Below the pieces are notes generated by a model. It saw only the letters and a list, made by a program, of their open reading frames with translations, ran no database searches and was not told the origin of the DNA. A DNA stretch of 64,000 nt from Gimesia aquarii (GTDB lineage: Bacteria > Planctomycetota > Planctomycetia > Planctomycetales > Planctomycetaceae): NCBI RefSeq assembly GCF_007748195.1, contig NZ_CP037920.1, forward strand, positions 6,167,800 through 6,231,799. Reading direction: 5' to 3'. The first letter of the stretch is position 1, and each line of letters starts with the position of its first letter. This document shows, in pieces, positions 58,147 to 64,000 of the stretch. Both the position numbers and the translations under genes were made by a program.

Positions 58147-58983
58147 GTGGGTAAAGGGTGGTGTTTATTTTTTCTATTCTGGCCGATAGCAGCAGTCGTG
58201 TCCTGCGCGATGGCGCCATTCGTAGGCTGGTCGTTTCCCTACAATAATGCGCAAGCCGCCAGTAACCTTGGAATTCGCATTGATGACTTGTTTTATATCA
58301 TACTGATCGTCACCGCTATCGTATTTGTCGGCACACAGGCTGTTCTGGTTTACGCTCTGTGGCGAGGTGCCAATAATCGTGAAGAACGCGCTACCAATAT
58401 CCATGGAAACCACAAACTGGAATTGATCTGGTCAATCATCCCTGGTGCCATTTTGCTCTTTCTGGCAATCTACCAGATGAATATCTGGGCAGATTTCAGA
58501 ATCAAGAAATACTATCCCGAAGCGGCAGTAAAAGACCCGCTCGCAGAAGTCACGGCCCGCCAGTTTGAGTGGCGTTTTCGTTATCCTGCGATTGGTAAAA
58601 AACTTCAACAAAAACCACAGCCAGATGACCTTTATTCTGTAAACGAACTGCATGTCCCGTTTGGAAAGCCGGTCATGATTCAGTTGCGTAGCGACGATGT
58701 ACAACATTCATTCTTTCTACCGGCTTTAAGAATTAAACAGGATGCCCTCCCTGGCTTACAGATACCGGTCTGGTTTGAAGCAAATAAACCCGGAACTTAT
58801 GACCTGGTCTGTGCCGAACTTTGTGGCTGGGGTCACTATAAAATGAAAGCCCATGTGATTGTGCAACCGGAAGACGAATATCAGGCCTATCTGAAAAACC
58901 TGACTCAAAAACAGTTTTACGATGGCTTAGGAAAAATCGCCGCCAAGGATACCGGCACAGAGAGTGAGGCCGTAGAGAAATGA
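58147..58983 (+). CDS. coxB: Cytochrome c oxidase subunit II
   Basis: The protein has 278 residues. Two to three hydrophobic helices near the N-terminus (residues 5-27, 47-71, 92-111) precede the CuA domain. CuA ligands are His187 (DVQHSFF), Cys222, Cys226, His230 and Met233 (CAELCGWGHYKM), with Glu224 as backbone ligand. It lacks the C-terminal cytochrome c of caa3 subunit II. GTG 58147 follows AGGAGA. It overlaps coxA by four bases (ATGA). Confidence 0.96.
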   Translation: MGKGWCLFFLFWPIAAVVSCAMAPFVGWSFPYNNAQAASNLGIRIDDLFYIILIVTAIVFVGTQAVLVYALWRGANNREERATNIHGNHKLELIWSIIPGAILLFLAIYQMNIWADFRIKKYYPEAAVKDPLAEVTARQFEWRFRYPAIGKKLQQKPQPDDLYSVNELHVPFGKPVMIQLRSDDVQHSFFLPALRIKQDALPGLQIPVWFEANKPGTYDLVCAELCGWGHYKMKAHVIVQPEDEYQAYLKNLTQKQFYDGLGKIAAKDTGTESEAVEK

Positions 58984-60800
58984 CCACATTGAATCCCTCA
59001 CCAACCGGTCTGCAACCGATTCTGAATCCACAGGCGCACCACGCCCCTGGAAACTTTATCACAAAATACATCTTCTCCACTGATCACAAAATCATCGCGA
59101 TTCAGTTTATGTTTACAACGTTACTGATGATGATTGTCGGTGGTGTTTTGGCACTCGCTGTACGCTGGCAACTCGCGTTCCCATGGGAATCGATGCCCAT
59201 TGTCGGACCCTGGTTATTCGCAGCTGAGGGAGGGCAGATTTCTCCCGAATTCTATACCATGCTGTTCACAATGCATGCCACGGTGATGATCTTCCTCGTC
59301 ATCATCCCCATTCTGGCAGGAACATTCGGTAACTTACTGATTCCACTAATGATCGGTGCAGATGATATGGCATTTCCCAGGCTCAACATGTTGAGCTACT
59401 GGTTTATGTGGCCCGCTATTGCCTGCTTTGGAATGAGCTTCGCATACGCTGGCGGCCCTGCTGCAGGCTGGACTTCCTATCCGATTCTGGCAGACCTGGC
59501 GCAAGCGGCTCCCGGTTCTGGAACCGCTCAAACTCTCTGGCTCCTGGGTGTGACTTTCATTGGCTTCTCATCAATGATGGGTTCGATCAATTATATGACA
59601 ACCATCATCAATATGCGTGCACCGGGCATGACATTCTTTCGCCTCCCCATGACCATTTGGGGATTGTTCATCACCGCAATCCTGCAGGCATTTGCACTAC
59701 CTGTGCTGACCGCCGGCGGTTTCATGCAAGTCACCGACCGTTTACTGGGAACCTGTTTTTTTTATCCGTCAGGCCTCGTAATCAATAACGCTGCTCCCAC
59801 AGTCGGCGGGGGACAGGCACTGTTGTGGCAACACTTATTCTGGTTTTATTCCCATCCTGCCGTTTATATCATGCTACTTCCTGTGATGGGCATGGTCTCT
59901 GACATGTTAAGCTGCATGTGCCGCAAACCGTTGTTTGGTTATAAACCGATGGTCATCTCCATGTCGGCAATCGCCAGTCTGGGATTCATCGTCTGGGGCC
60001 ACCACATGTATACAAGTGGAATGAATCCCGCTGTCGGCATGGCATTCATGGTCGCCACCATGATGATCGCACTCCCTTCCGCCGTGAAAACGTTCAACTG
60101 GACCGCCACGATCTGGGGCGGAAAAGTAGAATTTAATACGGTTACTTTGAACTGTATCGCCTTTTTATCGATGTTCATCGTGGGGGGACTCAGTGGGATT
60201 TTCATGGCCGCGGTGCCCGTCGACGTCTATTTTCACGATACTTATTTCATTGTCGCCCATTTTCATTACGTATTGTTTGGTGCGACTCTATTTGGTGTTT
60301 TTGCTGCGATTCATTTCTGGTTTCCAAAAATGTTTGGTCGCATGATGAATGAAAAGCTGGGCAAAACGCACTTTGTGCTGACCTTTATCGGTGCCAATGG
60401 AACATTCTTCCCGATGCACTTTCTGGGAATGCAGGGCATGCCCCGACGTTATGCAGACCCTTATCTACATGGATATTTGGAGCATTTGCTGCCAATGAAT
60501 CAGTTCATGACGATCTCTGCGATCGTCATGGGATTCGCACAAATCCTGTTATTCATCAATATCTTCTACAGTATGTTTTTCGGCCCCAAAGCGGGACGGA
60601 ACCCTTGGAACGCCACCACTCTGGAGTGGACAACACCTTCGCCCCCCGGACATGGAAACTTCGATTTTATCCCCATGGTCTACCATGGCCCTAATGAATA
60701 TGCCGTCGTGAATGGAAACAAAGATTTTCTAATGCAAACAGAAAAAGAAAGTCTTCCCGCGAACGAAGCTGTCGCTACAAATACTTTAGACGAAACCTAA
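58980..60800 (+). CDS. coxA: Cytochrome c oxidase subunit I, A2-type haem-copper oxidase
   Basis: The 606-residue core subunit has about 12 helices. Ligands are His99 and His429 (haem a), His427 (haem a3), His292, His341 and His342 (CuB), and cross-linked Tyr296. The segment WFYSHPAVY has Tyr-Ser in place of the Glu of HPEVY, the signature of A2-type oxidases such as Thermus caa3. The K-channel Lys370 is present (PSAVKTF). The start overlaps the coxB stop, so translation is coupled. Confidence 0.97.
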   Translation: MTTLNPSPTGLQPILNPQAHHAPGNFITKYIFSTDHKIIAIQFMFTTLLMMIVGGVLALAVRWQLAFPWESMPIVGPWLFAAEGGQISPEFYTMLFTMHATVMIFLVIIPILAGTFGNLLIPLMIGADDMAFPRLNMLSYWFMWPAIACFGMSFAYAGGPAAGWTSYPILADLAQAAPGSGTAQTLWLLGVTFIGFSSMMGSINYMTTIINMRAPGMTFFRLPMTIWGLFITAILQAFALPVLTAGGFMQVTDRLLGTCFFYPSGLVINNAAPTVGGGQALLWQHLFWFYSHPAVYIMLLPVMGMVSDMLSCMCRKPLFGYKPMVISMSAIASLGFIVWGHHMYTSGMNPAVGMAFMVATMMIALPSAVKTFNWTATIWGGKVEFNTVTLNCIAFLSMFIVGGLSGIFMAAVPVDVYFHDTYFIVAHFHYVLFGATLFGVFAAIHFWFPKMFGRMMNEKLGKTHFVLTFIGANGTFFPMHFLGMQGMPRRYADPYLHGYLEHLLPMNQFMTISAIVMGFAQILLFINIFYSMFFGPKAGRNPWNATTLEWTTPSPPGHGNFDFIPMVYHGPNEYAVVNGNKDFLMQTEKESLPANEAVATNTLDET

Positions 60801-60832
60801 GCAACTGTTTGAGGTATATGAGAGCAATCGTT

Positions 60833-61798
60833 ATGAACAAACAACAATATCATCCCTGGCTTTTCAAAATCGCATTGGCAACCACCATCGCCACGTTGCC
60901 CCTGATGATTGTTGGTGGTCACGTTACCACAGAAGGCTACGGCATGGCGTTTCCCGATTGGCCGACTTCTGATGGAGAGAACATGCTGACCTACTCCTGG
61001 TTGCATGAAGCCTCAGATAAGTTTTATGAACACGGACACCGTTTACTGGGGATGCTCGTCGGATTCTTATCAATTGCCCTGGTCATCATCGCCTTCAAAG
61101 TCGAAGAGAAAAAATGGATCCGAAATACCTGCCTCCTGGTCCTGGCATGTGTCATCATCCAAGGAGTTCTGGGAGGTACGCGGGTCACTGAAAACAGCAA
61201 AGCATTAGCTATGGCGCATGGGATCTTTGGTGCCTGTGTGTTTACTCTGATGGCATTTTTAACGATGGTCACGGGGAAACGCTGGATCGAAATCAGTAAC
61301 GATCCCCCCCAATTAACACCCGGTTATGGACGTCGTTTGGCGATTACCGTTCCCTTAGTGGTCCTCTTCCAATACTTCCTGGGGGGCTGTCTCAGGCACT
61401 TTAACGTCGGACTACATCCTCACATGAGCTTTGCTTTTGTGGCGTTAATTTTTGTGATCATAGAATTTCGCAGCGCACGTAAATCCGGGATTAAATGGCT
61501 GAAGCGTCCCGCGATGGGCATGCTGCATATTGGCATCTTCCAGATTCTCCTGGGGTTCGCTGCCTGGATTACAAAATTTGGTCTTCCAGCAGCAGGATTT
61601 GTCGCAACTGCGGGTTCATGGGAACAATCTCTTTCACGCACCGCGCACCTGATTACCGGAATTCTGTTCCTGATGACGACTATTTTATACTCAGTCAGGG
61701 TGTTTCGACTTCACCAATTGAATAAAAACAATATCATAGACGCGGGACAAAATCTGTCACCGACTGATACTTTACCGAATGCTGAAGGTAACGCTTGA
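60833..61798 (+). CDS. ctaA: Haem A synthase (COX15/CtaA)
   Basis: The 321-residue membrane protein with about eight helices oxidises haem O to haem A. Signature segments are LMIVGGHVTTEGYGMAFPDWP, YEHGHRLLGMLVG with a haem-ligating His, GVLGGTRVTENSKALAMAHG, and QYFLGGCLRHFN. The start is uncertain: ATG 60833 or ATG 60818, the latter with GAGG too close to the start. It lies between coxA and ctaB, so the operon makes its own haem A. Confidence 0.93.
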   Translation: MNKQQYHPWLFKIALATTIATLPLMIVGGHVTTEGYGMAFPDWPTSDGENMLTYSWLHEASDKFYEHGHRLLGMLVGFLSIALVIIAFKVEEKKWIRNTCLLVLACVIIQGVLGGTRVTENSKALAMAHGIFGACVFTLMAFLTMVTGKRWIEISNDPPQLTPGYGRRLAITVPLVVLFQYFLGGCLRHFNVGLHPHMSFAFVALIFVIIEFRSARKSGIKWLKRPAMGMLHIGIFQILLGFAAWITKFGLPAAGFVATAGSWEQSLSRTAHLITGILFLMTTILYSVRVFRLHQLNKNNIIDAGQNLSPTDTLPNAEGNA

Positions 61799-61799
61799 A

Positions 61800-62732
61800 A
61801 TGTCTACAACACAACAATCTTATATCGCTGTCGAAGAATCAAAACCTGCTGCCAAACCGGTCAGTTTGGCACGATTCGGCGATTATCTCGAATTAATCAA
61901 ACCCCGTATTTCGACGATGGCTTTGATTTCTGTTGCTTTAGGCTACACGCTGGCCAGCGCACATTCCTGGTCAGTGATCCCGCTGATCCATGCCCTCTTA
62001 GGAATTGGTTTTGTTGCCGTTGGGTGTAACTCTCTGAACCAACTGCTTGAAGTCAAGAGCGATGCTCTCATGTCTCGCACAGCCAGTCGGCCATTGCCTT
62101 CCGGTCGAATTTCGGTTTCGGAAGTCTTAATTTTTGGCGTCGTGGCTGCTCTGTCGGGCATCTTCTATCTGGCGATCATGGTGAATTTATTGACCGCCTT
62201 TTTATCAATGCTGACTCTGGTTTTATATGTTGTCGTTTACACACCACTGAAACGCTACACTTCATTTTGTACAACAATCGGTGCAATTCCCGGAGCTATG
62301 CCTCCCATCCTGGGCTGGACGGCCGCGGGAGGAAATTTAAATACGTCATCCTTTACAATCTTTGCCATCATGTTCCTCTGGCAATTTCCTCACTTTCTGG
62401 CCATCGCCTGGTTATACCGACATCAATACCACCAGGCCGGACTGAAGATGCTACCAACGGCAGATCCTGCTCGCGGTATTGTAGGCTGGATGTGTGTCAT
62501 TTATGCAATTCTTTTGATTCCAGTGAGCTTATTGCCCCAATTTGTTTCTCTCGCAGGAACCTTTTATTCAGTGGTCGCTTTCATAATCGGTATTGGCTAC
62601 TTAATGTTTTCGATTCGATTTTTACGCGATGAAACCCCCAAAACAGCCCGTGAATTAATTTGGTTTTCATTAATTTATCTTCCCGTACTGTTATTAACCC
62701 TCACCTGGGATCGCCTGCAACTATTCAATTGA
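61800..62732 (+). CDS. ctaB: Protohaem IX farnesyltransferase (haem O synthase)
   Basis: The 310-residue UbiA-type prenyltransferase with about nine helices adds the farnesyl group to protohaem. Motifs are LIKPRISTMAL, NSLNQLLEVKSDALMSRTAS, then RPLPSG (conserved Asn/Asp region), YTPLKRYTSFCTTIGAIPGA and FLWQFPHFLAIAWLY. ATG 61800 begins one base after the ctaA stop; an ATG at 61779 inside ctaA is less likely. Confidence 0.94.
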   Translation: MSTTQQSYIAVEESKPAAKPVSLARFGDYLELIKPRISTMALISVALGYTLASAHSWSVIPLIHALLGIGFVAVGCNSLNQLLEVKSDALMSRTASRPLPSGRISVSEVLIFGVVAALSGIFYLAIMVNLLTAFLSMLTLVLYVVVYTPLKRYTSFCTTIGAIPGAMPPILGWTAAGGNLNTSSFTIFAIMFLWQFPHFLAIAWLYRHQYHQAGLKMLPTADPARGIVGWMCVIYAILLIPVSLLPQFVSLAGTFYSVVAFIIGIGYLMFSIRFLRDETPKTARELIWFSLIYLPVLLLTLTWDRLQLFN

Positions 62733-62804
62733 TGATTCAACAAGAGATCGAATTCAGGAATCAACGATTCGTTGTTTGCCTGTGATGTGAAGTGAAAGAG
62801 TACA

Positions 62805-63818
62805 ATGAGTCACGATAGTCATTCGCCACAATATCGAATGGGACTTCCCATACCACACTCCAAGTTAGGGATGTGGCTGTTCCTGGCGACAGAAATCATG
62901 TTCTTTTCTGCCTTTATTGGAGCCTACATCGTCCTGCGTGCCGGCTCTCCCGGTTGGCCCACCGATGCCGAGGTCACACATATTCGCGTTTGGGCAGGCG
63001 GACTGAATACATTCGTCCTGATTTTATCCAGTTATTTTGTGGTACTTGCACTGGAAGGCATGAAAGCGGAAAACTTCGCCAAAGCACGTCGCTACCTCGG
63101 ACTGACGTTACTACTGGCCTGCGTGTTTCTCGGAATCAAAGCTTACGAGTATTCCGGCAAATTCTCTCATGATATTTTGCCGGGACACATTCCCGAAACA
63201 CCGCGCATGGCAATCACAAAAGCCATGACAGAAATGAACCAAGTTGTTGATGGTCGCATAATCGCTTTATCTGACGTAAAACCCCCTGAAAAATTGGATC
63301 CTGCGAAGCCGGAAGAAACGGCTGTTCTGCCCGAAACGAATGGTGCGGAAACCAAAGAACTAGAGACTCCCATTGAGGAATTGCGACAACTGCTACAAAC
63401 AGAATTAGATTCACCTGATACTTCTGAAAAACGGAAAAAAGAACTGACCGCTTTATTCGCCCTCGATTCCAAGTTCCGGGAATTAAATCAAAAAGCACTC
63501 GATGAATCGATCACATTATCAGAAATGAATGAGGAACTGGCTACCCTCAAGAAAGACCCACAATACGGGGCGTTCCTCGCACCAGTCCATCACCTGCAGC
63601 CCATTATTTACGGAAACCTGTTTGCTTCAGTTTATTTTCTGCTCACAGGCTTTCATGCCCTGCATGTCGTCATCGGTATGCTGCTATTTATTATTGTTTT
63701 GGTCCAGGGTAAACGTCTCTGTGAGAAGTGGAGTGACTATGTGGAAAACATTGGCCTGTATTGGCATTTTGTTGACCTGGTTTGGATCTTCCTGTTTCCT
63801 TTGATCTATATTATTTAG
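62805..63818 (+). CDS. coxC: Cytochrome c oxidase subunit III with large insertion
   Basis: The protein has 337 residues, longer than the roughly 200 usual for bacterial caa3-type subunit III. The membrane helices look normal ([75 protein letters not shown]), but residues about 122-262 are a hydrophilic, Glu/Lys-rich stretch with predicted helices inserted between helices 3 and 4. That segment matches no domain I know. It is encoded at 63168-63590. The rest matches subunit III well. Confidence 0.92.
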   Translation: MSHDSHSPQYRMGLPIPHSKLGMWLFLATEIMFFSAFIGAYIVLRAGSPGWPTDAEVTHIRVWAGGLNTFVLILSSYFVVLALEGMKAENFAKARRYLGLTLLLACVFLGIKAYEYSGKFSHDILPGHIPETPRMAITKAMTEMNQVVDGRIIALSDVKPPEKLDPAKPEETAVLPETNGAETKELETPIEELRQLLQTELDSPDTSEKRKKELTALFALDSKFRELNQKALDESITLSEMNEELATLKKDPQYGAFLAPVHHLQPIIYGNLFASVYFLLTGFHALHVVIGMLLFIIVLVQGKRLCEKWSDYVENIGLYWHFVDLVWIFLFPLIYII

Positions 63819-63849
63819 CCAAGCGTACCGCCTGAGAGCAATTCATAAC

Positions 63850-64000
63850 ATGTCCGATCAACAATCTCACTCTTACGTCAAATATTCCTCAATCTTTATC
63901 GCACTTTGTATTTGCACAGTGCTGTCAATCATATTTGATATCATCGATTTGCGGGAAAAAAATCTGCTGGGCTTAAATGGGGTAATCTTACTGACGCTCA
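63850..64000 (+). CDS. Cytochrome c oxidase subunit IV-like protein (partial)
   Basis: The start of a reading frame at ATG 63850, 31 bases after coxC, is cut by the window edge at 64000. About 50 residues are visible: MSDQQSHSYVKYSSIF, then a transmembrane helix (IALCICTVLSIIFDII), DLREKNLLGLNGVILL. Position in the operon and the helix after a short hydrophilic start fit CoxD/CyoD-type subunit IV. Confidence 0.65.
   Translation, partial: MSDQQSHSYVKYSSIFIALCICTVLSIIFDIIDLREKNLLGLNGVILLTL

Overview
The window looks like chromosomal DNA of a planctomycete, probably from the Gimesia/Planctomyces group. Supporting this are a DUF1559 prepilin-like protein, DUF1080 and Tat-exported Gfo/Idh/MocA proteins, a PQQ-propeller protein paired with a single-haem c protein, an alpha-glucan phosphorylase, a CehA/McbA metallohydrolase, secreted Tyr/Pro/Gln-rich proteins, a lysine-rich small protein and moderate G+C. 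The genus is an inference from gene content. I found no rRNA, tRNA, CRISPR array, prophage or insertion sequence.

Layout. 1-6 kb: an exported small protein, a CehA/McbA-type PHP hydrolase carrying two EF-hand loops, a lipoprotein aldose 1-epimerase, and an ECF sigma/anti-sigma pair ended by a clear terminator. 6-9 kb: a GNAT acetyltransferase and a solitary dnaA. 8.9-14.5 kb (minus strand): a secretin, an OmpA-like Gly-tailed lipoprotein and a TPR lipoprotein, resembling the outer-membrane part of a Tad/Flp pilus (CpaC/CpaD/TadD). 14.9-20 kb: two secreted Tyr-rich proteins, mtnA, and a DUF1080 plus Tat Gfo/Idh pair. 20.5-26.5 kb (minus strand): a translationally coupled PQQ-propeller and haem-c pair, a DUF1559 pseudopilin, a Cys-rich exported protein and a monotopic sugar transferase. 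26.8-34.4 kb: glycogen phosphorylase, NAD(P)HX dehydratase (nnrD), a C45 acyltransferase/hydrolase and an RND exporter.

34.4-41.7 kb is a run of ten small minus-strand genes with little functional connection: PhyH, HEAT, Nudix, unknown, DUF2314-ankyrin, membrane phosphatase, AAC(6')-like GNAT, CYTH, nitrilase and a 4-TM protein. 41.9-49.3 kb holds glutamate synthase (gltB, gltD) preceded on the same strand by a LysR regulator. 50-56.2 kb has an orphan lipoprotein, two small charged proteins, an ABM-fold protein, an M1 peptidase and a DUF4392 (D-glutamate cyclase-like) protein.

56.7 kb to the end is an aerobic respiratory operon: di-haem c lipoprotein, coxB, coxA, ctaA, ctaB, coxC and a truncated subunit IV gene. 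CoxA carries the YSHPxVY signature of A2-type (caa3-like) oxidases, CoxB lacks a fused cytochrome c domain, and CoxC carries a hydrophilic insertion of about 110-140 residues. The CoxC insertion, the Tad-like outer-membrane module, the PQQ/haem pair and the Cys-rich exported protein are the most interesting points. I did not find an unmistakable new defence or mobile system.
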